From Salinispora cortesiana (GTDB taxonomy: Bacteria > Actinomycetota > Actinomycetes > Mycobacteriales > Micromonosporaceae): a DNA stretch of 64,000 nt. The stretch lies in contig NZ_AXVR01000004.1 in NCBI RefSeq assembly GCF_000484695.1, forward strand, positions 62,001-126,000, in the 5' to 3' direction. The notes under the pieces are model-generated. The model was not told the origin of the DNA, did no database searches, and saw only the letters and a program-made list of their open reading frames with translations. Each line of letters begins with the position of its first letter. The first letter of the stretch is position 1. Below, in pieces: positions 35,703 through 44,579 of the stretch. Made by a program: the position numbers and the translations under genes.

Positions 35703-37677
35703 GCCGGCCGGACGAATCCAGCGGTGTGGAATCCGGATCGGTACTGGTGGGCCCTGGTCCGGCCGGTTCTGGCTCGCGGAAGTCCGGCTCATCCTCCGTC
35801 GGCGTCGCCGGCTCCGACTCCTCCGTCGGCTTGGCCGGCTCCGACTCCTCCGTCGACGGCTTCGCCTCGTCTGGTTCGTTCGTCGTCGACCCGACGGCCA
35901 CCGGCTCCGTCGTCGACTCGGCCTCCTCCGGCGCGGCCTCGTCCGACTCGATCCGTAGCGACGGGTGCACCGGCAGCGCCGCGGCCAAGGCCAGCGCCGA
36001 CCGCAGCAGCGGTAGCGCCACCAGCGCGTTCGCGCCCTCGCCCACGTCCAGCCGCAGATCAAGCAGGGGAGTGAGGCCGAGCACGTCGGCGGCGAGTTGG
36101 ACACCGGGGTGCCCGCCGTGGTCGGCGAGCAGGCACCAGTGCCGGGCCGGCCCGGCCAGGTCGCGGCTGACCAGACCGGCCGCGACCCCGACCGGTCCGT
36201 CCAGGAGCACCGGCAGCCGCCGCGCGGCAGCGCCGAGCAGCACGCCGGTGGCGACCGTGATGTCGCCGCCACCCACCTCGGCGAGGATCTCCTTGGGCTC
36301 GCGGGACGAGTGGCGGCTGCGGTGCAGCCCATCCCGGACCGCCGCGCAGCGGACCATCCACGCGGCGTCGTCGTACTCGCCGGCATCGGTGCGCACCCGG
36401 GCGAGTACGGCGGGTGGTTCGGCGCCGGCCGTGGCGGCGAGCACCGCTGCCGCGGCGGCGTCGGTGCCGGCGCCGCAGGCCCCCAGCACCAGCAGCCGCA
36501 CACCCGCGTCGGCGGCCTGGTCGGCGAGCCGCCAGCCGAGCTGCAACGCCGCCTCGACCTGGTTGAGGGGGAGCGCCGGGTCGGTCTCGATCGGGTCTGC
36601 GGCGGGAGCCTCAACCACCTGCAGCTCGGCCCCGGCCTCCGCGGCGAGGCGGGCCCACGCACCCCGGCCGTCCCGGGCCTCCTGGGCCCGGCGGGCGGAG
36701 TCGCCGGGGGTGGTGCCGGCGGCGGCGCCGCCCGCGTGGTCACCATGCACCAGCAACATCCGGGTGCTGCTCCAGGGGGCGGGCTGCGGAGTGCCCTGGG
36801 TGGCGGCGGCGAACTCGACCAGTCGGGTGAGCCCGCCGAAGCCCGCGCCGGGCAGGTCCCGGGTGGCCGCCCGCTCCACGGCCTGCGAGCCGGCGTCCTC
36901 GTCGGGCATGGGTAGCTCCAGGCCCGGCTCGATGGCCAGGCCGGTCGCGGCCACCGGCGGCGTCAACCAGGGGGCGCCGTCACCGGTGGCGAGTTCGGCC
37001 GGTGCGGCCGGGACGCTCGGGGTCAGCACCTTCGGTAGCGACGTCGGTGCGAGGGCCGGACCGGTAGCGGTTCTGCTGCCGGCGGCGGCCGGCGTGACCT
37101 GAGCCGGGACGGCGGCCGGGCGGGTCGGTGGGGGTGGTTTGAGCCAGCTGGGCTGGCCGGCAACCACCAGCACGACCGCGTCAACCGCGTCGGCGATCGC
37201 CCGGTTGGCGGTGCCGAGCGCGTCGGTGAAGGCACGGCCGAGCGGGGTCGTCGGCACCAGCGAGAGGCCGACCTCGGCGCTCACCAACACTAGCCGGGCG
37301 GGGCAGGAGCGGACCGCCGCAGCCAGCTCGGCGATGGTTGTCGTGGCGTCGGCGGGTTGATGGGCGGGGCTCAGGAGAGCCGTCACCCAACCACCGACAT
37401 CGTCAACGAGCAGCGTCTCGGCGGGCTGAGCGGCGGCTAGCATCTCCGCCAGCTGGCGTGGTTCCCCCGCGGTCTCCTCCGTGGTCCACCTCGCCGGCCG
37501 GCGGGCGCGGTGAGCTTCGAGGCGGGTCGCCCACTCCTCGTCGTCGGCGCTGGTGTCGGCGGCGGTGGCCACGTACCGGACCGTCGGCGCGTCGGCCACC
37601 AGGGCCTCGGCGAACTCGGACTTTCCCGACCGGATTCCGCCGAGCACCAGGACCGTGTTCCACCCGTCAATGGACAT
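35692..37677 (-). CDS. CobU-CobT fusion protein with a diverged CobT domain
   Basis: A 661-aa fusion. Residues 1-180 are CobU (adenosylcobinamide kinase/guanylyltransferase), with the P-loop GGIRSGKS (13-20), RLEAHRARRP and LVSAEVGLSLVP. A Pro/Ala linker follows. Residues about 300-560 align to CobT, which normally activates dimethylbenzimidazole with nicotinate mononucleotide. The CobT part is atypical. The usual GNTT-type motif reads GACGAGTDA. The vTxQMvxNFxxGGAA region reads TTPGDSARRAQEARDGRGAW. The catalytic-Glu region is LDLRLDVGEGANALVALPLL. A 100-residue acidic tail with repeats such as EESEPAKPTEESEPATPTE ends the protein. The CobT activity is therefore uncertain. It is coupled to cobS. 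Confidence 0.85.
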   Translation of the reverse strand: MSIDGWNTVLVLGGIRSGKSEFAEALVADAPTVRYVATAADTSADDEEWATRLEAHRARRPARWTTEETAGEPRQLAEMLAAAQPAETLLVDDVGGWVTALLSPAHQPADATTTIAELAAAVRSCPARLVLVSAEVGLSLVPTTPLGRAFTDALGTANRAIADAVDAVVLVVAGQPSWLKPPPPTRPAAVPAQVTPAAAGSRTATGPALAPTSLPKVLTPSVPAAPAELATGDGAPWLTPPVAATGLAIEPGLELPMPDEDAGSQAVERAATRDLPGAGFGGLTRLVEFAAATQGTPQPAPWSSTRMLLVHGDHAGGAAAGTTPGDSARRAQEARDGRGAWARLAAEAGAELQVVEAPAADPIETDPALPLNQVEAALQLGWRLADQAADAGVRLLVLGACGAGTDAAAAAVLAATAGAEPPAVLARVRTDAGEYDDAAWMVRCAAVRDGLHRSRHSSREPKEILAEVGGGDITVATGVLLGAAARRLPVLLDGPVGVAAGLVSRDLAGPARHWCLLADHGGHPGVQLAADVLGLTPLLDLRLDVGEGANALVALPLLRSALALAAALPVHPSLRIESDEAAPEEAESTTEPVAVGSTTNEPDEAKPSTEESEPAKPTEESEPATPTEDEPDFREPEPAGPGPTSTDPDSTPLDSSGRRAG

Positions 37678-37840
37678 GCCCGTACTTTAAGGCCGCCCGG
37701 TGCCCGCCCGCCTCCCGCCCCGCTCCTCCCGGAGCTGCTCACATCTGCCTGGTAACGATCATGATCGGGCCGGACGTGCAGCCGCCGGCGGCGCGGCGGA
37801 CTAGGCTGACGGGAGATCAGCGGCGAGGGGAGACACGCAG

Positions 37841-38041
37841 ATGGCGTGGAGCTGGCAGTACGAGGGCGAGAACGGCGAACCGGCGTCGGGGCCGGCCGAG
37901 TCGTTCAGTAGCCAGGCGGACGCCGAGTCCTGGATCGGCCAGACCTGGCGGGAACTCGCGGCGGCCGGCGTGATCGCGGTCCTGCTTGTCGAGGACGACC
38001 GCGTGGAGTACCGGATGAGTCTGCAGCCCCCGGCGGAGTGA
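37841..38041 (+). CDS. Small conserved actinobacterial protein
   Basis: A 66-aa acidic protein, MAWSWQYEGENGEPASG...FSSQADAESWIGQTWRELAAAGV..VLLVEDDRVEYRMSL. The pattern is a small alpha/beta protein found widely in actinomycetes, with no known role. A GGGGAG lies upstream of the ATG. Its stop overlaps the start of the protease gene (TGATG), so the two are translationally coupled and may work together. Confidence 0.85.
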   Translation: MAWSWQYEGENGEPASGPAESFSSQADAESWIGQTWRELAAAGVIAVLLVEDDRVEYRMSLQPPAE

Positions 38042-38838
38042 TGGCCGGAGACCGGGCTGGGGGCGGGCCGCTGGTGCTGGGCGTGCCCCGGGCCGCGTTC
38101 CGCCCCAGCCCGGTCTTCCTCGGGCTGGTGGCGCTCTTCGTGCTCAGCGGAGTCCTGACCTGGCAGGAAAGCGGCAACATCCGGGTCAACGTGTTCCTCT
38201 TCGTCGTATCCGGATGGCTGGTCTCACTCTGCCTGCACGAGTACGCGCACGCGCTGGTGGCCTTCCGGGCCGGTGACCGCAGCGTCGCGCACCAGGGCTA
38301 CCTCACCCTCAACCCACTGAAGTACAGCCATCCGCTGTTGTCGATCGCGCTACCGGTGCTGGTGGTGCTGCTCGGTGGTATCGGCCTGCCCGGCGGCGCG
38401 GTCTGGGTGGACCGGCACGCCATCCCGGGGCGGCTACGGCACACCCTGGTCAGCCTCGCCGGTCCGGCCACGAACGTGGTGTTCACACTGGTGCTGGTCA
38501 TCGCGGTGCGGCTGGCGGCGAGCGGCGGTGGGCCGGTGCAGTTCTGGGCTGCGGTGGCGCTGCTCGCCTTCCTCCAACTCACGGCGAGCCTGCTCAACCT
38601 GCTTCCGGTGCCGGGCCTGGACGGAGGCAACATGATCCAGCCATGGCTCTCCCCGCCCTACCGGCGGGTGTACGACCTCTTCGCGCCGTACGGCTTTCTT
38701 CTGCTCTTCGCGCTGCTGTGGAACCCCCGGATCAACGGCTGGTTCTTTGGGACGGTCTTCGCCGTCGGCGACGCGCTGGGCCTACCGCCGAGCCTGTACG
38801 GGCTCGGCCTGGATCTGGTCCGCTTCTGGCAGGGCTGA
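38041..38838 (+). CDS. Site-2 protease family (M50) membrane metallopeptidase
   Basis: A 265-aa intramembrane protease-like protein with about six helices. The zinc motif HEYAH lies in helix 2 (SLCLHEYAHALVAFRAGD), and the third ligand is in NLLPVPGLDGGNM. It lacks PDZ and CBS domains, so it belongs to the minimal S2P group. Typical substrates are membrane-bound anti-sigma factors, but none is encoded nearby. It starts at the ATG overlapping the upstream stop codon. Confidence 0.9.
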   Translation: MAGDRAGGGPLVLGVPRAAFRPSPVFLGLVALFVLSGVLTWQESGNIRVNVFLFVVSGWLVSLCLHEYAHALVAFRAGDRSVAHQGYLTLNPLKYSHPLLSIALPVLVVLLGGIGLPGGAVWVDRHAIPGRLRHTLVSLAGPATNVVFTLVLVIAVRLAASGGGPVQFWAAVALLAFLQLTASLLNLLPVPGLDGGNMIQPWLSPPYRRVYDLFAPYGFLLLFALLWNPRINGWFFGTVFAVGDALGLPPSLYGLGLDLVRFWQG

Positions 38839-38918
38839 GCCCGCACGGTACCGCCGGTAATTCCGGTTGGCGGTGGACCGGTCATCCCGCACGGGGGGTA
38901 CCGCTGGTCGTCCCGCAC

Positions 38919-38949
38919 TGCGGTGGGCCGGTCATCCCGGCCCACCGCA
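38919..38949. terminator. 13-bp perfect hairpin between the protease and aldo/keto reductase genes
   Basis: Arms 38919-38931 and 38937-38949 are exactly complementary around tcatc. The stretch before it (38870-38910) repeats a ggtcatcccgc-like word three times. Confidence 0.75.
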
Positions 38950-38957
38950 TGGGCGGG

Positions 38958-39956
38958 TCAGGGCCGCTGCGCGGGGGACTCGGTCCGGGCCGGGTCCCGC
39001 TCGACAATCGGCTCGATGATGTCGTCGATCGCCTTGAGCAGGTCGGCGTCGAGCCGTACCCCGGCCGCCTTGACGTTGTCGTGCACCTGCTCGGGGCGGG
39101 AGGCGCCGATGATCGCAGAGGAGACGTTCGGGTTCTGCAGCACCCAGGCGATGGCGAGCTGGGCCATGCTCAGCCCCGCCTGCTCGGCGAGCGGCTTGAG
39201 CTGCTGCACCCGGGTCAGCACGTCGTCGCTGAGCCACTTGGAGATGAAGTGCGCGCCGGACTTCTCGTCGGTGGCCCGGGAGCCCGCGGGTGGGGGGTGA
39301 CCCGGCTGGTACTTGCCGGTCAGCACACCCTGGGCCATCGGGGACCAGACGATCTGGCCGATGCCCAACTCCTCGCTGGCCGGCACCACCTCGGCCTCGA
39401 TGACCCGCCATAGCATCGAGTACTGCGGTTGGTTGGAGATCAGTGGAATCCGCAGTTCACGGGCGAGCGGGTGGGCCTGGCGCAGCTGCGTCGCCGTCCA
39501 TTCGGAGACCCCGATGTAGAGGGCCTTCCCAGCGCGGACAACGTCGGCGAACGCCTCCATTGTTTCTTCGATCGGGGTGCTGTGGTCATACCGGTGCGCC
39601 TGGTAGAGGTCGACGTAGTCGGTGCCCAGCCGGCGCAGCGAGCCGTCGATCGACTCCATGATGTGCTTGCGGGACAGGCCCCGGTTGTTGTGACTCGGCC
39701 CGGTCGGCCAGAACACCTTCGTGAACAGCTCGAACTCGGAACGCCGTTCATTCTGCAGCGCCCGGCCGAGGACCTCTTCCGCGCGGGTGCCCGCGTACGC
39801 GTCCGCGGTGTCGAAGGTGGTGATACCGGCGTCCAGGGCGGCCCGGACACAGGCGAAGGCCGACTCCTCCTCAACCTGGGAGCCGTGGGTGATCCAGTTT
39901 CCGTATGAGATCTCGCTGACCATCAGGCCGGAACGGCCCAGGTGTCGGAATTCCAT
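38958..39956 (-). CDS. Aldo/keto reductase
   Basis: A 332-aa NADPH-dependent reductase of the KCNAB/YghZ-like group. The catalytic tetrad region is visible: Asp and Tyr in FDTADAYAGTRAEEVLGRAL, Lys in FELFTKVF, and the active-site His region YQAHRYDH. QPQYSMLWR and the cofactor-phosphate segment IIGASRPEQV follow. Physiological substrate unknown. It stands alone between a terminator and the WG-repeat gene. The remnant at 20749-21048 is from a different AKR subfamily. Confidence 0.92.
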   Translation of the reverse strand: MEFRHLGRSGLMVSEISYGNWITHGSQVEEESAFACVRAALDAGITTFDTADAYAGTRAEEVLGRALQNERRSEFELFTKVFWPTGPSHNNRGLSRKHIMESIDGSLRRLGTDYVDLYQAHRYDHSTPIEETMEAFADVVRAGKALYIGVSEWTATQLRQAHPLARELRIPLISNQPQYSMLWRVIEAEVVPASEELGIGQIVWSPMAQGVLTGKYQPGHPPPAGSRATDEKSGAHFISKWLSDDVLTRVQQLKPLAEQAGLSMAQLAIAWVLQNPNVSSAIIGASRPEQVHDNVKAAGVRLDADLLKAIDDIIEPIVERDPARTESPAQRP

Positions 39957-40073
39957 CCCCTGACCTTAGCTCGGTGATACGTCGCCCACGAGGGACACAG
40001 TTCTGCTCGCCGAACCCGGTGCACCACGGGCCGGTCGCCGAGCCGTTGCCGGCCGACTTCCTGTCCGAACAGG

Positions 40074-43000
40074 TCAGAGCAGTGGTACCGCATCGGTGAG
40101 CAACTGCTCGATCTCGGCGAGCACCCCGGCCTGGTCGGGATGCGTCGGTTCGATCAGCGGTCTGCCCTGCCGATCCAACGCCCCCCATCGGCCGGCGGCG
40201 GTGGCTACCAGGTAGGCCACGGGGTGCACCACCAACGCCGGGTGTACCGGCGGCACGACCACCCGGCCGGTCCGGTCCACCACGCCATACCGTCCGGCCT
40301 GGTCAACGACGGCCAACCCATCCTCGGTGAAGCCATCCACCTGCCCGCCGGCAACGAGCATGGTGGCGAATCCGTGGTAGCGGGTCGGTACCACCAGCCG
40401 GCCGGCGCGGTCCACCGCGCCCCACCCCTCCCGCCGGACCACGGCGATACCGCGTCGGAACGGGCGCACGTCGGCGAAGCCCGGTGGCACCACGACCTCG
40501 CCCTGCGGGTCAATCGCACGCCAACCACCGGGCTCGCCCTGGGACACCCAGGCCAGCCCGTCGGCGAACGGGCGGACCACCAGCCAGGACGGGGTCAACA
40601 CGGAGCTGCCAGCTCGATCGAGGAGCGACCACCGTTGGTCGTCCGGCCGGCGAACCCAGGCCAGGTCCTCTCGGAACGGCTGCGCCTCCGCGTACTCCGC
40701 AGCGATGACCAGGTCACCGTCCGGGTTGGCGTACCCCCAGAGATCGCCGTCGCGCGCCGGCACCGGCGGTTGTTCCGGCTCCAGCAACTCCGCCCTGCTG
40801 CGAGGGTACGGCCCGAAGCCGGTCTTGGCGGCTCGATCGGCGACCGCGTCCAGACTCATCCGTACCCGCTCCAGCAGCTCCGCATCGGCGGTGCCGCGTA
40901 GGTCCAACGCCCGCTCGAAGTGCAGGCAGGCCTCGATCAGCCGACCTTGGTCAACGCAGCACCGTCCAGCATGTTCGTGCAGCGCCGCCCGGAGTCGGTC
41001 GGGCAGTTCCGGTGAGTTCGCCCGGGCGAAGAGGCGGTCGGCTTCGTCGTACTCGCCCCGCCACCGCAGCACGTGTGCCAGCCGGGCCTGCGCGAGAGCG
41101 GAGCGTCGCAACTCGCCGGTGGCCTCCGCGTAGGTAAGGGCCAGCCGGCCGTCTGCCAGCGCGTCATCCAGATCACCAGCCGCCCGGGACGCCACGGCCC
41201 GCAGACTGAGCAGCCGGGCCCGGGATCGGTTGTCCATGGCCGTGTCGAGCTTCTCGGTCAGCCGGTGTCGGATACTCCGGAACTGCTCGGGGTCGGGGAT
41301 GACCTCGCGGAGGGTGGCCGGGTCCAGTCGCCAGGGAAGGTTGGCCAGCACCCGTTCGGGGTCGCCCGGCGGAGCGGTGTCGTCGGCGTTCGCGGCATCC
41401 GGTGGGGGAGTGGCCGCCACCTCCGGTGCGGGGCCTTCCCTCGTGGCCGTCGTGGGCGCCGCTGTCTCCGCTGCCGCTTCCGCTGTCTCCGCCGCTTCCG
41501 CTGGGTCGGCCTCCGGCCGCGGCGCGGGTGCGGATGGCGCGGGGAGCACCGGGACCGGCTCCGGCGTGGCCGCCGCCGTGGTTGCCGCGGCCGGATCCGC
41601 CGGCACCGACGTCGCCGCGGTCTCCGGTCCCGGCTCTGGCTCCGGTCCGGGTTCCGGCTCCTGGTGTGCGTCCGGCTCCGGTCCCGGCTCTGTCTCCTGG
41701 GGTGTTTCCGGTCCCGGCTCTGGATTCTGGTGTTCGTCCGGTTCCGCGTCCGGTTCCGGCTCCCGGTCCGCCGTGACCGGTGGCGTCGTGGTCTCCGAAT
41801 CCGACGAGGCGGGCTCGGTGGTGGGAGCGGGCCCCGCCGCTGGTGCCCGTTCCCGGCCCGCGTCGGCTTGTGCCGGGTCTGGGTCTTCCGCCGGGGCGGT
41901 GTCGGCTATCGGGGCTGAATCCTCGTCCGGGGCTTCGTCGTCGCTGTCGAGGACGCCAGCAGCGGCGGCCGGTGTGGCCCCGGTTGGCTCGGTCTTCTCC
42001 GGTGCGATGGTGGCGGGCTCCGCCTCCTCTTCCTCGGGTGTGCCGGCGGTGTCCACGTACTCAGGGGTGGCGCTGGCTGGCTCCGCCGAGGGCGGTGACG
42101 CGGCGGTTGGCGCGTCGTCGGGCTGGTCGGGTGCGGCGGCCGGAGACGGTGCGTCGGGGCTGGACGGGGCAGGCTCGGCGGCGGGCACGAGCGGTTCGGC
42201 GGGTGGGGTTGGCTCGGCGGCGGTGGTGGCCGGCCCGAACCAGGCGTTTGGCCCGCTCGGGCCCGGCCCCGGACCGACGGGGTCGGTGGTGGTGGGGGGT
42301 GGCGGAACGTACCGCCGCGGCTGCGGTGCACTGGTGGCGGGGGCTGGTCCGGCCGCCTCGGGAGGCGGCGGCGTCGGTCCGGGAGGTGCGCCGGTGACCG
42401 GGCGGTCCGGGTGCGGATGGGTTGGCGGGGCCGTCCCGGCGCCGCCGGACACCGGTCGGCTGGGGGCGCCGGACACCGGTCGGCCGTACGGTGGCGCCGA
42501 CATGCTCGTCGGGGGACCGCCCTGCGGCGGTCGGTGGGGTGGCGGGAGGTGCGGTCCGTGTGGCTCGCCGCGCCGGGGGCCCTCCTGGTTCGGGCCCGGC
42601 TGGGGTGGGGGCCAGGGGCGTCCGGAGCTGGGCCGACGGTTGGGGTACGGCTGCTGGTCTGGGTGCCGGTCGGGGCGGCGTATCGCCCCGGGCGCTCCGT
42701 CGTGGTGCGGGTGGACGGAGCGGTCACCGGGCCCATCCCGGTTCGCCCGGAGCCCGTCCGGCCTCAGGTGCCCACCGTCGCTCTCCGGCGGTACGCCGGG
42801 CCGGCCATGATCGGTGTCGGCGGACCGCCCCCACGGGTAGCGGGTCCGCGGTGGCGGCCCTCCGGCCTCCCGACCGAGGGCGTAGCGGTCGCGTCCCTGG
42901 GGTCGCTCCTCATCAGGTTCGGGAATCCAGCCCGGTTCTGGGTGCCGGGCGGGGGAGACCGGCTGATTCCGCCCCCCGGGCTCGTGCCACGAACTCCGGT

Positions 43001-43430
43001 CGTCGTACCGGTCCGGGCGGGCGTACTGACCGCGCCCGGAGCCGGTGCGGTGGCTGTCCCGTTCCCAGCCGGGGTCGCCGTCACGTATATCGGGCGGCGC
43101 TGGCCGCGGGCCTCGGTCGGCCCCCCGCGGCACCTCGCTGGGCCGTCGGCGGCGCAGCTCCCCGTCGTGGCGGGCATGGCGGTCGTCCGGTTCATTCCAG
43201 GAGCGGCCGATGTAGGTCCCGTCGGGGCGGGTCGGTGCCAGCGGGGGCACCATGGCCCGGCCGATAACGGCAGCTCGCCCGTGCGCGGCGGGCGGTTGGG
43301 TGTGCTCGATTCCGATATCGCCGGGGTAGCGCTGGCCGGGGAACTGCGGATGCCACTCGCTCGTCGGCTCGACCATCCAGGATGGCTCGGCGGGGTGGTG
43401 CCACGGGTCGCCGTACCCGCCGCGGCTCAT
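40074..43430 (-). CDS. Large protein with disordered N-terminus, TPR-like helices and WG repeats
   Basis: A 1118-aa protein in three parts. The first ~700 residues are predicted disordered: Arg/Gly/Pro-rich at the start (MSRGGYGDPWHHPAEPSWM), then Pro/Ala/Glu-rich with many EPxPE-type repeats. Residues about 720-870 form TPR-like helix pairs (GDLDDALADGRLAL, GEYDEADRLFARA, GRLIEACLHFERAL). Residues about 895-1095 carry five or six WG repeats, for example GWGAVDRAGRLVVPTRY and RWGALDRQGRPLIEP. WG repeats are protein-interaction beta structures of unknown function. No signal peptide. I chose the ATG at 43430; the open frame reaches 43679, but the extra residues are low-complexity and Arg-rich. 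Confidence 0.75.
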   Translation of the reverse strand: MSRGGYGDPWHHPAEPSWMVEPTSEWHPQFPGQRYPGDIGIEHTQPPAAHGRAAVIGRAMVPPLAPTRPDGTYIGRSWNEPDDRHARHDGELRRRRPSEVPRGADRGPRPAPPDIRDGDPGWERDSHRTGSGRGQYARPDRYDDRSSWHEPGGRNQPVSPARHPEPGWIPEPDEERPQGRDRYALGREAGGPPPRTRYPWGRSADTDHGRPGVPPESDGGHLRPDGLRANRDGPGDRSVHPHHDGAPGAIRRPDRHPDQQPYPNRRPSSGRPWPPPQPGPNQEGPRRGEPHGPHLPPPHRPPQGGPPTSMSAPPYGRPVSGAPSRPVSGGAGTAPPTHPHPDRPVTGAPPGPTPPPPEAAGPAPATSAPQPRRYVPPPPTTTDPVGPGPGPSGPNAWFGPATTAAEPTPPAEPLVPAAEPAPSSPDAPSPAAAPDQPDDAPTAASPPSAEPASATPEYVDTAGTPEEEEAEPATIAPEKTEPTGATPAAAAGVLDSDDEAPDEDSAPIADTAPAEDPDPAQADAGRERAPAAGPAPTTEPASSDSETTTPPVTADREPEPDAEPDEHQNPEPGPETPQETEPGPEPDAHQEPEPGPEPEPGPETAATSVPADPAAATTAAATPEPVPVLPAPSAPAPRPEADPAEAAETAEAAAETAAPTTATREGPAPEVAATPPPDAANADDTAPPGDPERVLANLPWRLDPATLREVIPDPEQFRSIRHRLTEKLDTAMDNRSRARLLSLRAVASRAAGDLDDALADGRLALTYAEATGELRRSALAQARLAHVLRWRGEYDEADRLFARANSPELPDRLRAALHEHAGRCCVDQGRLIEACLHFERALDLRGTADAELLERVRMSLDAVADRAAKTGFGPYPRSRAELLEPEQPPVPARDGDLWGYANPDGDLVIAAEYAEAQPFREDLAWVRRPDDQRWSLLDRAGSSVLTPSWLVVRPFADGLAWVSQGEPGGWRAIDPQGEVVVPPGFADVRPFRRGIAVVRREGWGAVDRAGRLVVPTRYHGFATMLVAGGQVDGFTEDGLAVVDQAGRYGVVDRTGRVVVPPVHPALVVHPVAYLVATAAGRWGALDRQGRPLIEPTHPDQAGVLAEIEQLLTDAVPLL

Positions 43431-43887
43431 CCGCGCGCCCTGTCGCTGGCCTGGACGAGGGGGTTGCCTCGGAGCGCGCGCAGGGGTTGGGCGGGATCTG
43501 GCGGGGGCGTCTGTCTGTGTTCGGACGCGCCCCGATGACCGGCTCGCGTCCGCTCGCTCACGGCGATTGTCACCTCGTTGCACCTTGTCGCGCTGGGCAC
43601 CCGCCGGCCGGTGGCTTCTTCCGTTCAGCAAGGTGTAGCTGCGGAAGGAGGGTAGCGGCGTGGGCTCGGTCGCCGCCACTGTGGCGCCCGCGCGGGACCC
43701 AAACGTTATCCCATGTTCCGGAAATTTGGGCTAAATCCGGACCAGGGTTTCGGCATCCGGACAGCTGACCACAGGTCTTCGTAGCTGCCGGGGCCAGTTC
43801 CGGTGGCGTCGGCGCCCCGCCGGGCGCCGTGCGACGTTGGGTCGAGGTGTCGGAAGGGGGGAGCGGCTACCTGGCGGCGGGGTGCCG
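43431..43887 (-). other. 457-bp intergenic region upstream of the WG-repeat gene
   Basis: I see no supportable gene here, apart from the possible N-terminal extension to 43679. It contains an unusually AT-rich patch around 43700-43740, including a ccgga...tccgg inverted repeat, which is a plausible promoter region for the minus-strand WG-repeat gene. No riboswitch or tRNA could be recognised. Confidence 0.5.
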
Positions 43888-44484
43888 TCAGACCGGGTCG
43901 CCGATGGCGACGCGGGGTACGGGGGCCCGCATCCGGCGGAAGGTGATCGACCGCATGATCGCGTAGAGGTAGAGCGAGCCCATCCGTTGCCCGGAGTTCG
44001 GGAAACGCTCTCGGACCAGCTTCTTGATCTTCCGGGAGATCAGGACCGAGTCGATGATCAAGGCGAACGCGAGCACCACCCACAGGATGTTGGAGCCGAG
44101 CCGGACCTCCGGCGGCATCGCCTGGTTCGAGCCGAGCAGCACGATCAGTGCGCCACCGAAGAACCAGGTGCCCACCGTGCGTCGGGAGTCGACCACGTTG
44201 CGGGCGAGCAGCCGCTCCGGCCCTCGGTCTCGGGGGCCGCCCTCGCGTCGGAACTCCGCGGCCGACTCGGCGCGCAGCCGGCGGCGCTCCGCGCGGCGCT
44301 CTTCTTTGCTCAGCGACTTGACCGCCGTGGTGGGGCGCCGCCCGATGCTGGGCCGCTTGGGCGTCTCGCGCCCCTTCGCCGGCGTGTAGCCCCGGGGTTG
44401 GGCGGCGGCGGGCTCCTCCTCGGACGTCACCAGCTTGGTGGACTCGTCGAGCAGGTCAGTGGCTTTGCGACGAAACAGGGGCAC
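43888..44484 (-). CDS. DUF3043 family membrane protein
   Basis: A 198-aa actinobacterial protein of the DUF3043 type. A cytoplasmic basic N-terminus begins VPLFRRKATDLLDE and includes the charged helix LSKEERRAERRRLRAESAAEFRR. Two membrane helices follow around residues 107-145 (TWFFGGALIVLLGSNQA and ILWVVLAFALIIDSVLI), then RKIKKLVRERFPNSGQRMGSLYLYAIMRSITFRRMRAP. Function unknown. It precedes the qcr/cta region in several actinobacteria. The GTG at 44484 fits the family start. Confidence 0.88.
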   Translation of the reverse strand: MPLFRRKATDLLDESTKLVTSEEEPAAAQPRGYTPAKGRETPKRPSIGRRPTTAVKSLSKEERRAERRRLRAESAAEFRREGGPRDRGPERLLARNVVDSRRTVGTWFFGGALIVLLGSNQAMPPEVRLGSNILWVVLAFALIIDSVLISRKIKKLVRERFPNSGQRMGSLYLYAIMRSITFRRMRAPVPRVAIGDPV

Positions 44485-44579
44485 GTGGCAAGCGTAGCCA
44501 AATGTCCGCGCCCGGTGCACATCGCGGTGCGCCGGGCGCGGGCGTCAGGGGCGGGCATCGCCGCCCGGGGTGGTACGGG

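Noticed and set aside
37678..37840. Cobalamin riboswitch upstream of the cobU-cobT fusion gene
   Set aside because: No B12-box-like sequence or matching fold was seen in the 163-bp gap.
41230..42810. Long plus-strand open frame opposite the WG-repeat gene
   Set aside because: It is a GC-rich shadow with Ser/Gly/Val low complexity and no family features. The minus-strand frame carries TPR and WG repeats.
43431..43887. c-di-AMP (ydaO-type) or other riboswitch
   Set aside because: Only short inverted repeats in an AT-rich patch; conserved riboswitch cores are missing.
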